From Limisphaerales bacterium (GTDB lineage Bacteria; Verrucomicrobiota; Verrucomicrobiae; Limisphaerales; UBA11358), in NCBI GenBank assembly GCA_003152145.1, contig PLZL01000237.1, positions 1-15,506 on the forward strand: DNA of 15,506 bases, read 5' to 3'. Position 1 is the stretch's first letter. Each line of letters starts with the position of its first letter. The notes under the pieces were generated by a model. That model did not search any database and had not been told where the DNA came from. It saw only the letters and a list, made by a program, of their open reading frames with translations. Below, one piece after another: positions 7,272 through 14,034 of this stretch. The translations under genes were made by a program, and so were the position numbers.

Positions 7272-10200
7272 ATGAAAACCTCCAAAATTGTTCTATTGGC
7301 CGCCCTCGCGCTTGCCACGTCCGTCTGCGTTTCGGAGGCCCAAACCCTCCTGTTGAGAATGCCATTCAACGACACGGGTGGGGGCACCACCGCCCAAAGC
7401 GACACCAGCACGGGCGGCGCAAATGTTGTTCTGAATACGCTCGGCACCAACGGCGTGGCGGCTAATTTCCAGGGCATACCCGGCAGCGGCGTTTCGGGTC
7501 TTAATGTCGCCCTGGACTTCTCGACCAACCTTAGCTTAAACCTCGGCCCGGTTGCTGACAACACCGCCAGCACCGCCCTGAATTTCGGCACGCTGTCCGC
7601 CTACACGGCCACCGTTTGGTTCAAGCCCAATTGTTCGGGGAACGTCACCGCCGGCTCCTCCACCATCACCTCTCGGATATTTACTCTCGGTGCCAACGGC
7701 GTTGCGGACAAGGGGTCGGCCAACAGCCTTGGAGTCTTTTATAATAACACGACCACAATAAACTGTGCTTTCGGCAATGGTCTTTCACTTGCCGGGTCGG
7801 CCCAGCCCGGGGCATTCACCCCGGGTCAATGGTATTTCATCGCCGTTACCTACGATGGCGCGACGGCGACGATCTATCAGGGAACAGATAAAGGTAATAT
7901 TACGCAGGTGGCTCAACAGGCCTTGACCGCTGGACAAATTACTTCTGCAACCATGACTCTGAACAATGCCAGCGGCAGCGTGTTGATGGTCGGCAATCGG
8001 ACAGCCAGAAACCGCCTCTTTACAGGTTGGATCAACGATTTGCGCTTTTACAGCGGCGCGGCATCGGCGAATTCGGTGGAGGATATCCGATGGTCCTCCC
8101 TCGCGCCCATAGTAACCGCCGCGTCCGGCAACAATCAAGTGAGCCTGACTTTTCCGAACTTGACTGGCGCGGCCTCCTATACCGTTTACCGTTCCACCAG
8201 CCCCGCTGGCCCGTTCAACACCTCGCCGAGTGGTGGAACAGGTTTGACCTCGCCCTCCTTCGTGGATTCAACGGCGGTCAACGGAACTACTTACTACTAT
8301 GAAGTTACGGCCGTGGATGCATCCGGCGGTGGCACGACGAGTGCGTATTCCCAGCCCGTGGCCGCCACGCCGGTAGCTGTGCCTGCCCCACCAGCCCATG
8401 TCTACGCTGACGTAGTCGCCGGCGGCGGCGGCGTGAATGTGGCTTGGACTCCCGTTCTATCGGCAACTTTCAATGTCCTGCGTGCCACCAGCTTGGCCGG
8501 CACATATACACAGATTGCCACAGGAGTGTCCGGCACAAGCCATCTTGACGCGAGCGGTGTCACGGGCGATTACTACGAGGTGGTGTCGGTTGGCGCCGGC
8601 GGCAACAGTCCTGCTTCGTCGCCCGTCGTGAGTGTTCCAATGTTGCTCAATGTTAATTTTGCCAGTGCTGGCGTCAACTTCAACTTCTTAAATGGTGAGA
8701 ACCCTGTGCCTTCGGCGGCGTCTGGCGCTGCGGTGATTGGTTCACCCGGAGACATTTGGAATGGCGTGAACACCCTCGGCGCCGTTGCCTACAACACCAG
8801 CGGCCCTTTGGTTAATGCAGATGGCAGCGCTTCGCCGGTTACACTGGGTATAAATCTAGCTGCCGCCGGTGGTGCATTTGATGTCAATTGCCAGGGTTAT
8901 GGCCTTATCAGCCCGTTTGCATGGACCTCGGTCGCTAACATGGACAATGGGATAGGCTACCCAAATAGCCCCTATGCAGTCTTGATGTCCTCTTTTATAG
9001 ACACCGGAGCATCTGCTACCCCCAACTCATCCGTGACGATCAGTAATCTTACACCTAACGCAAATTACACCCTCTTCGTTTATAGCGCAGGCAATGCGGC
9101 TGGCAGGGTAAGTTCGTTCTGGATCAATAATGGACCTACCAATTCTTGCACTTACGATAATCATACCACCGCTCTCATCAGTGGAGTTGACTTTCTTCAG
9201 TTTGCCACCTCGGCTGACGTCAACGGGAATATTACCATAAACTTTGGCACCGGTGCTGCCGAAAATGACTTAAATGGTTTCCAACTAATAGAGGGTATCG
9301 TTACCGCCGTGCCTGCAAGCATATCCTCATCCGCCTCATTGAATGGCCTGACGCTTTGCACCAACACCAGTGCCACCTTCACGGCCGCGTCCGCCTCTAT
9401 AAACGGAGTCTCCATCGGCACCATTAACGCGTTCACAAACGTGGTTGCAACATCAGCGCTCGGTTCAACCGTGACGACCACCGTCACCAATGTTTATCCG
9501 ACGAACGGCACATACGCCTCCGGCGCAGTCGTCGCCGGCCTCGGCTCGTCACCGGCAACCCTCACGATTCCGCTGTCGTCGAATTTGAAATACAGCGTTC
9601 ATATCACGGCGGTGCCTTCTTCGGGCACTGCTCTTCTGTCGGCCATGGCCTTTGACACCTTCGCGCCCGCCCTGGTCATTGATACCTCCGAATACAACTT
9701 CGGCGGTGGCTCGTGGTTGGAGACGCCGGCCAACGGCGGTGTGTGGCTTGACTATCTTCAACCGACTGCTGCTGTTGAGGGCACTGACTTCCATAAGAGC
9801 GGCGGCGAAGGCGGTGCCCAGTTTGGTGCTGGCATTATATTTTACAGGGATGCCTCGCTCGGGACCACGCCTCCCGGGAATGCTCCTTACGTAACCCCGG
9901 CCAACGCGGACACGTTCAGCCAGCAAAAAAACGCCCTTGCAACTACGGGAACCACAATCGGGGTCAATGATTTTCCGATGCTGGCAATTGGCTACGCCAC
10001 CTCCGGTGATTGGTGGAATTATACGCGGACATTCGGCGCCAGTGGCTATCCCACCGATTCCGCCACCAACGGCACGTATGATGTTTGGCTCTATCTGGCC
10101 GAAGGCGGAACAGGCGGACAACAGGCCAGCCTCTCCTCGGTTCCCAACCCCGCTACTCCAGCGGCAAGTCAAACGTTGACCCAGCTTGGTCAATTCGGCA

Positions 10201-11741
10201 CTGGCACCTTTGCCGAGAATGACTGGAATGGATTTGAGTATGTGCCCTTGACGGATCAGTATGGAAACATTGTATCCGTAACCCTTAGCGGCGCAAAGAC
10301 GCTTCAACTCCAGTTGGGGCCTGGTCCTAATCCCAACACGGCCTTTATGATGCTGGTGCCTGCGACTCCAGTTCTGACTCCTGGTTTGTCATACATTTAT
10401 CCAAGTAGCCAGCCGTTCTCGGCGACCAATGTCTACAACTTCACCGTTACCCCAAATAATGGCGCCAACATCCTCATCAGTGGCATTGATCTGGTTTTGA
10501 ACGGGGTTGATGTTTCAGCAGGACTCACCATCACCCCGGCGGCGGGAAACACCTGGAAAGTCAGTTATCCCCTCCAGACTAATACGATCTATACTGCCGT
10601 GATCAGCATTACCAACAGCGCCGCAATATCCTCCCAATTCACCTACAATTTTGACACCTTTAATCCCAATTATTATCAATGGGAAGCGGTTGACTATGAC
10701 TTCAGCACGAACAACAACTACGTGACAACCGGCACGGGACCACCAGGCCAAACGAATAACGGGACACCCGGCTGGTTCAGTGCCCAGTTCATTGATAATC
10801 CCGTGCCAACGGCCGATGTAAATTCAACGACAGTCACTGGGCCTTTGGGAGAGGTGGAACTGAACAGTTACTTTGGTAAGCCCACGGGCTTCTTGGCTCC
10901 AGGTGATACCTTCGGTGCTGGGGCCATTGATCCCTTCGGTGCTGGGGCCATTGCCCTGCAGGGAGTTGATATTAACGTCACCGCCAATGGCCAGGGCGCT
11001 GGTCAATTCTTATACCGGACCGGAGACAATGTGGGCAATCAGACGTCAGCGGACTATTTGCGCCCCAAATTCGCGGCCGCGCAAACGACCTTCAACGACA
11101 AAAACATCGGGTTGTATAACGTTGGTTATATCGCCGCCGGCAATTGGTTCAATTACACGCGCCACTATCCGGCTGGCACCTACAATATCCTCGGGCGTCT
11201 GGCTTCCGGCGGTGGCGCTTACAGCCTCGCTCTTGGCCAGGTCACTGCTGGTGTAGGCACCACGAATCAGACAGTAACGCCTTTGGGCACCTTCACGAGT
11301 GCAATTGGATTAGGCTGGCAGGGCTGGCAATGGATTCCTCTACAGGACGCCAATAACAATAATGTTTTCGTCACCCTGACTGGGCAGGCAACAACATTCA
11401 AGGCAACGGCAGGTTCAGGCATTAATATGGAGTATTTTATGCTCGTGCCCGCTACTGCTCCGCCGGCGGTGATTGCGCCGACGAATTCGCCTGGCATCAC
11501 CAGTTTCAGGCTGGTGAGCAACGGCGCGGGCGGCAAAAACGTGGTCATTAATGGGATCCAAGGGGATGTCGGGGCGACCTATTACCTGCTGACCAGCACC
11601 AACGTGGCAACGCCGTTGCCCCAGTGGCAGGTGGTGGCGACCAACGTGGCGGGGTCGAGCACCTTCACATTCATCGGCACCAACGCGGTGTCTCCCAACG
11701 GGGTGCAGCAATTCTACATCTTGAGCAGCACCCATAACTGA
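7272..11741 (+). CDS. Large secreted multidomain protein: LamG, two FN3-like, jelly-roll and two CBM-like modules
   Basis: A 1489-residue exported protein. A signal peptide (MKTSKIVLLAALALATSVCV, cut near SEAQT) argues for ATG 7272 over an in-frame ATG at 7248 that would add eight residues. Approximate order: LamG/concanavalin-like domain 25-275 (AYTATVWFKPN, GQWYFIAVTYDG, GWINDLRFYSG); two FN3-like domains 280-365 and 370-455 (SYTVYRSTSPAGPF, FNVLRATSLAGTY); a jelly-roll domain 457-675 ending ENDLNGFQLIEG; Ig-like linkers; carbohydrate-binding-like modules at about 800-1030 and 1137-1393, related to each other (SGDWWNYTR / AGNWFNYTR and FMMLVPAT / YFMLVPAT); and a C-terminal domain 1397-1489 (GATYYLLTSTN ... 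QFYIL) of the kind ending many verrucomicrobial secreted proteins. No catalytic domain is seen. It probably binds polysaccharide at the cell surface. Motif C lies upstream. A 24-base tandem duplication lies at 10905-10952. Confidence 0.85.
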   Translation: MKTSKIVLLAALALATSVCVSEAQTLLLRMPFNDTGGGTTAQSDTSTGGANVVLNTLGTNGVAANFQGIPGSGVSGLNVALDFSTNLSLNLGPVADNTASTALNFGTLSAYTATVWFKPNCSGNVTAGSSTITSRIFTLGANGVADKGSANSLGVFYNNTTTINCAFGNGLSLAGSAQPGAFTPGQWYFIAVTYDGATATIYQGTDKGNITQVAQQALTAGQITSATMTLNNASGSVLMVGNRTARNRLFTGWINDLRFYSGAASANSVEDIRWSSLAPIVTAASGNNQVSLTFPNLTGAASYTVYRSTSPAGPFNTSPSGGTGLTSPSFVDSTAVNGTTYYYEVTAVDASGGGTTSAYSQPVAATPVAVPAPPAHVYADVVAGGGGVNVAWTPVLSATFNVLRATSLAGTYTQIATGVSGTSHLDASGVTGDYYEVVSVGAGGNSPASSPVVSVPMLLNVNFASAGVNFNFLNGENPVPSAASGAAVIGSPGDIWNGVNTLGAVAYNTSGPLVNADGSASPVTLGINLAAAGGAFDVNCQGYGLISPFAWTSVANMDNGIGYPNSPYAVLMSSFIDTGASATPNSSVTISNLTPNANYTLFVYSAGNAAGRVSSFWINNGPTNSCTYDNHTTALISGVDFLQFATSADVNGNITINFGTGAAENDLNGFQLIEGIVTAVPASISSSASLNGLTLCTNTSATFTAASASINGVSIGTINAFTNVVATSALGSTVTTTVTNVYPTNGTYASGAVVAGLGSSPATLTIPLSSNLKYSVHITAVPSSGTALLSAMAFDTFAPALVIDTSEYNFGGGSWLETPANGGVWLDYLQPTAAVEGTDFHKSGGEGGAQFGAGIIFYRDASLGTTPPGNAPYVTPANADTFSQQKNALATTGTTIGVNDFPMLAIGYATSGDWWNYTRTFGASGYPTDSATNGTYDVWLYLAEGGTGGQQASLSSVPNPATPAASQTLTQLGQFGTGTFAENDWNGFEYVPLTDQYGNIVSVTLSGAKTLQLQLGPGPNPNTAFMMLVPATPVLTPGLSYIYPSSQPFSATNVYNFTVTPNNGANILISGIDLVLNGVDVSAGLTITPAAGNTWKVSYPLQTNTIYTAVISITNSAAISSQFTYNFDTFNPNYYQWEAVDYDFSTNNNYVTTGTGPPGQTNNGTPGWFSAQFIDNPVPTADVNSTTVTGPLGEVELNSYFGKPTGFLAPGDTFGAGAIDPFGAGAIALQGVDINVTANGQGAGQFLYRTGDNVGNQTSADYLRPKFAAAQTTFNDKNIGLYNVGYIAAGNWFNYTRHYPAGTYNILGRLASGGGAYSLALGQVTAGVGTTNQTVTPLGTFTSAIGLGWQGWQWIPLQDANNNNVFVTLTGQATTFKATAGSGINMEYFMLVPATAPPAVIAPTNSPGITSFRLVSNGAGGKNVVINGIQGDVGATYYLLTSTNVATPLPQWQVVATNVAGSSTFTFIGTNAVSPNGVQQFYILSSTHN
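10905..10952 (+). repeat. In-frame 24-bp tandem duplication in the large surface protein
   Basis: Two adjacent 24-base units (10905-10928 and 10929-10952) differ at one base (GATACC / GATCCC) and encode DTFGAGAI and DPFGAGAI. The near identity suggests a recent slippage or duplication that keeps the reading frame, in a loop of the second carbohydrate-binding-like module. Confidence 0.9.
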
Positions 11742-11811
11742 CCAGGCGAAAAGAACCATCTCTGAAAAAAGGTCGCTGGCTTTGAATTCAATTCAATGCC
11801 GGCGTCCTTGA

Positions 11812-11997
11812 ATCAGGGGCGGGTTGGCAAAAGAAGTGTTCATAGACGGTTCGGCTCAATGGATACAAATTATTCAGATGCGCTTTTTAACGAGTTGGAG
11901 CACCACCACCCGGTTCTGTTATTTTTGGCAGGATAGTCGGGACTTTGCCACCGCGTTCACTTTCCATTTGAATACGAACACCATGGTTCCGAATTGA
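11812..11997 (+). pseudogene. Decayed 3' end of a second prepilin-like gene
   Basis: No start codon or N-terminal pilin helix is present, but the frame from 11812 to the stop at 11995-11997 reads RGGLAKEVFIDGSAQWIQII, then FLTSWSTTTRFCYFWQD. This aligns with the C-terminus of the intact prepilin-like protein upstream ([13 protein letters not shown], then [15 protein letters not shown]), including spacing of the aromatic residues. It is therefore the remnant of a related gene whose 5' part has been lost. It fills the gap between the large surface protein and the GH16 gene. An in-frame stop lies just before it (11809-11811). Confidence 0.72.
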
Positions 11998-12081
11998 TGA
12001 GGCATTTGACGTGGAATGAATGAATCAACAACTTTTGTTGAACAAAAGGCCTGCACGCGCCGCGCGAGGCTGAAGCTCAAA

Positions 12082-12975
12082 ATGAAGCTCTGGAGGTTGT
12101 CGCCATTGGGCGGCTTTTTGCCTTCGAGGACGGTATCTGGCGCCTGCATTGTGTTGGGACTTCTGGCGTCCGGCCTCGAAGTCGCGCAGGGTGACTGGCA
12201 ATTGGCGTGGAGCGATGAATTTGCCGGCAACACGCTAAATAAAACCAACTGGACCTTCGACATCGGCAACGGCAACAACGGCTGGGGCAACAACGAATTG
12301 GAATACTATACGAGCCGGACGCAAAATGTATATGTCGCCAACGGCCTGCTTCACATCGTAGCTCAAAAGGAATCGTATCAGGAATTTAACTACACATCGG
12401 CCAAACTGAAAACTCGTGGTTTGTTCAGCCAAAAATACGGGCGTTTTGAATTTTATGCCCGGCTGTCCCGGGGACAGGGTTATTGGCCTGCGATTTGGAT
12501 GATGCCGCAAGATTCCGTCTATGGCCATTGGTCGGCTTCCGGCGAAATTGACGTGATGGAAAACAAGGGCAGCGATCCAACGGAGATTTTAGGCACAATC
12601 CACTTTGGCGGAACACCGCCGAACCATGCCCAATCTCATGGCCCGTCCTTTCATTTTCCAACCGGCGATTCAGCCGCAAATTTTCACCTTTACGCGCTGG
12701 AGTGGACGACGAATGCAATCTCCTGGTATGTGGACAATCAACTTTACGAAACCCAAACTAATTGGTGGAGTTCGAGCAATCCGACCAATACGCACATCCG
12801 CAATCCTTATCCGGCACCATTCGACCAGCCATTCTACATCATCATGAATCTGGCGGTCGGCGGCAATTTCGGCGGCAATCCCGATGGCACCACGGTTTTT
12901 CCAGGTGATATGCAAATTGATTATGTGCGTGCTTACGATTGGATTTCGGTGCCACCACCGCCTCCAATGAAGTGA
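12082..12975 (+). CDS. Secreted GH16 family endo-beta-glucanase (laminarinase-type)
   Basis: A 297-residue enzyme from ATG 12082. Glycoside hydrolase family 16 enzymes cut beta-1,3 or mixed-linkage beta-glucans and some galactans by a retaining mechanism. The start chosen gives a secretion signal (MKLWRLSPLG ... ACIVLGLLASGLEVAQG); an in-frame ATG at 12016 would add 22 basic residues and is less likely. Family landmarks follow: WSDEFAGNTLNKTNWTFDIG, NNELEYYT, GRFEFYARL, GYWPAIWMMP, then the active site GEIDVMEN with Glu155 (nucleophile), Asp157 and Glu160 (acid/base), and the C-terminal FYIIMNLAVGGNFGG and MQIDYVRAY. The extra Met between the Asp and Glu (E-x-D-x-x-E) is the laminarinase-type active-site form. 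No added binding module is present; the end PPPPPMK is a short proline tail. Substrate (laminarin-like glucan) is inferred. No palindromic motif was seen upstream. Confidence 0.92.
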   Translation: MKLWRLSPLGGFLPSRTVSGACIVLGLLASGLEVAQGDWQLAWSDEFAGNTLNKTNWTFDIGNGNNGWGNNELEYYTSRTQNVYVANGLLHIVAQKESYQEFNYTSAKLKTRGLFSQKYGRFEFYARLSRGQGYWPAIWMMPQDSVYGHWSASGEIDVMENKGSDPTEILGTIHFGGTPPNHAQSHGPSFHFPTGDSAANFHLYALEWTTNAISWYVDNQLYETQTNWWSSSNPTNTHIRNPYPAPFDQPFYIIMNLAVGGNFGGNPDGTTVFPGDMQIDYVRAYDWISVPPPPPMK

Positions 12976-13071
12976 GGCTTATATTATAATTATGTGTCAA
13001 CAAAAAATTACACAGTTGTCCCACAGGTTTGATGGTTGAGGGGTAAGAAAGAGTTGGCTTACGGGTTTGAA

Positions 13072-13089
13072 CCCTGCCACAAGGCAGGG
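13072..13089 (+). promoter_or_regulatory. Hairpin immediately before the transposase start codon
   Basis: A perfect 7-bp stem, CCCTGCC-ACAA-GGCAGGG, ending one base before the transposase ATG at 13091. In the mRNA it would occlude the ribosome site, which fits the known way many insertion sequences limit translation from read-through transcripts. That role is inferred here. Confidence 0.5.
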
Positions 13090-13090
13090 C

Positions 13091-13657
13091 ATGAAAAACC
13101 AAACTCAACGCAAGCCAACGCCGGCAAAGTTCTCGCTTCTGCGACAACTTTGCAATCTGATTCCCAATCATCTGGTGCCGCAACTGGCCCGCGAACATTC
13201 GGTGGAGGAAAGGAGTCGCACGTTTCGTCCGTGGAGCCATGTCGTCAGCCTGATCTACGCCCAACTCACCCACAGCCTCGGCCTTAACGACGTCTGCGAC
13301 GCCCTGCGGTTGCACTCGGGTCCGTTGTCGGCGATCCGCGGCGCGACCCCGCCCAGCAAAAACGCCCTCTCGCACGCCAACCGGGAACGTAACCCGAAAA
13401 TGGCCGAGGCGTTGTTCTGGACGATGCTCGACCATCTCCAACAACTTCATCCCGGCTTTGGCGCGCGGCGTCGCCCGAAGCTGGCCTTCCGCTTCAAGCG
13501 CCTCATTCACGTCGTGGACTCGACCACCATCCAACTGGTGGCCAACTGCCTGGACTGGGCCAAACACCGCCGGCGCAAAGCCGCTGCCAAATGCCATGTC
13601 CGCCTCAACCTCCAAACCTTCCTCCCGCGCTTCGCCCTGGGTGTCAGATTAGCGTGA
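13091..13657 (+). pseudogene. Truncated IS4-family transposase (DUF4372 N-terminal domain plus start of DDE domain)
   Basis: A 188-residue remnant of a protein usually about 380-400 long. Residues 7-80 form the DUF4372-type N-terminal domain (FSLLRQLCNLIPNHLVPQLA, FRPWSHVVSLIYAQLTHSLG, LNDVCDALRLHSGPLSAIRG). The DDE catalytic fold begins at about 137 with IHVVDSTTIQL, where Asp143 is the first catalytic acid. Homology runs to RLNLQTFLPRFA (residue 182), then the frame changes to LGVRLA and stops, so the second Asp, the Glu and the rest of the catalytic core are missing. It cannot be active. ATG 13091 is favoured over an upstream in-frame codon at 13067 because it sits directly behind the hairpin and starts with the usual MKNQTQRKPTPAKFSLL-like beginning. 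The breakpoint lies close to the tRNA-Cys fragment, suggesting repeated rearrangement. Confidence 0.85.
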
Positions 13658-13722
13658 CCGACCTAACGCTATTTCTATAATACCCGACAGGTGCGGCCTT
13701 CGCCTTTTTCCAAGCCTTTGAT

Positions 13723-13790
13723 GTAGAATCTGTTAAGACTTAAAGGCGAGGGTCGGTTTTCAACCAACGCCTAAAAGTTAAGAAATCTAC
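13723..13790. repeat. Long imperfect inverted repeat
   Basis: The left arm 13723-13748 (GTAGA...CTTAAAGGCG) pairs imperfectly with the right arm 13768-13790 (CGCCTAAAAG...TCTAC): outer GTAGA/TCTAC, middle TTAA/TTAA and inner CTTAAAGGCG/CGCCTAAAAG with 8 of 10 pairs. The loop holds a nested GGTT-TTC-AACC stem. The loop and inner arm also contain GGCGAGGGTCGG, the same 12 bases found in the tRNA-Cys fragment 59 bases further right. Confidence 0.55.
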
Positions 13791-13799
13791 GTAGGTCGT

Positions 13800-13822
13800 T
13801 GGAGGCGAGGGTCGGAATCGAA
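13800..13822 (-). other. tRNA-Cys 3'-end fragment (candidate attachment-site scar)
   Basis: Read on the minus strand, these 23 bases give the T-loop TTCGATT, then CCGACCCTCGCCTCCA: the T-stem 3' strand CCGAC, acceptor 3' strand CCTCGCC, discriminator T and CCA. This is how tRNA-Cys genes with a GGCGAGG acceptor end. The expected 5' T-stem GTCGG is absent (CTGCG instead), and no D-arm, anticodon or 5' acceptor follows, so this is not an intact tRNA. Homology stopping inside the T-loop is what tyrosine recombinases leave when elements integrate into tRNA 3' ends. Confidence 0.6.
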
Positions 13823-13854
13823 CGCAGTCTCCACCGACTACCAGCCTCAATATC

Positions 13855-13893
13855 CTGATTTACTGGGGTATTTTAACACTGACTTTACAGGGG
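13855..13893 (+). repeat. Pair of short imperfect direct repeats next to the tRNA fragment
   Basis: CTGATTTACTGGGG (13855-13868) and CTGACTTTACAGGGG (13879-13893), starts 24 bases apart, differ by one inserted base and one or two substitutions. They could be integrase arm-type sites flanking the attachment core; this is speculative. Confidence 0.35.
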
Positions 13894-13975
13894 TTCAAGT
13901 GGTTTTTGCCACTACACGCCACCTACCGGACTTAACACTCCACGACCCCGCCGCATACACGGTTATTGAAGAAAT

Positions 13976-13999
13976 CGTTGAAGGTTTCGTTGAAGGTTT
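13976..13999 (+). repeat. 12-bp tandem repeat
   Basis: CGTTGAAGGTTT occurs twice in tandem (13976-13987 and 13988-13999), preceded by a weaker third unit (TTATTGAAGAAA, about 13963-13974). The period of 12 is a multiple of three and fits the open frame crossing it. Confidence 0.7.
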
Positions 14000-14034
14000 C
14001 CCCAGTCTTTATCTCAGGCATATTTGAGGAATAA

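Larger units (their letters stand above)
12976..13657 (+). mobile_element. Remnant of an IS4-family insertion sequence, 3' end lost
   Basis: This spans the gap after the GH16 gene and a truncated transposase. The 115-base leader has an AT-rich stretch with TATAAT at 12985-12990 and a hairpin directly before the transposase start. I cannot define the terminal inverted repeats: the left end is probably between 12976 and 13072, and the right end has been deleted, with homology stopping near 13635-13645. Confidence 0.6.
13782..14027 (+). pseudogene. Open frame without start codon (possible 3' end of an unknown gene)
   Basis: An 81-codon frame open from a stop at 13779-13781 to TGA 14025-14027. 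It contains no ATG near its beginning. The right part reads like protein (YPDLLGYFNTDFTGVQVVFA, then IVEGFVEGFPSLYLRHI), and the 12-base tandem repeat at 13976-13999 keeps its frame (VEGF VEGF). The left part is merely the antisense of the tRNA-Cys fragment. I do not recognise any family, and it may be chance. Confidence 0.2.
13658..14034. other. Gene-poor junction region between transposase remnant and HNH nuclease gene
   Basis: In order it holds: a small inverted repeat TAGCGT / ACGCTA around 13650-13671; a perfect -10-like TATAAT at 13676-13681 with only a weak -35 (TGAC-containing) 17 bases before it; the long inverted repeat 13723-13790; the tRNA-Cys 3' fragment 13800-13822; two imperfect direct repeats (13855-13868 and 13879-13893); and a 12-base tandem repeat at 13976-13999. 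An open frame without start codon crosses most of the right half. I see no intact gene. Confidence 0.6.

Noticed and set aside
9549..10307. Minus-strand open frame (252 codons) inside the giant surface protein gene
   Set aside because: It is the antisense of a repetitive Gly/Ala/Thr-rich coding region and shows no domain of its own.
11933..11940. ATAGTCGG, the reverse complement of part of the palindromic motif, upstream of GH16
   Set aside because: Only eight bases match, the palindrome is absent, and the bases belong to the coding remnant of the decayed prepilin gene.
12842..13615. Minus-strand open frame (257 codons) spanning the GH16 end and the transposase
   Set aside because: It is antisense to two recognisable proteins and crosses their boundary, so it is a shadow frame.
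13800..13875. Intact tRNA gene on the minus strand
   Set aside because: Only the 3' end from T-loop to CCA is present; the T-stem is unpaired on its 5' side and no anticodon or D-arm follows.
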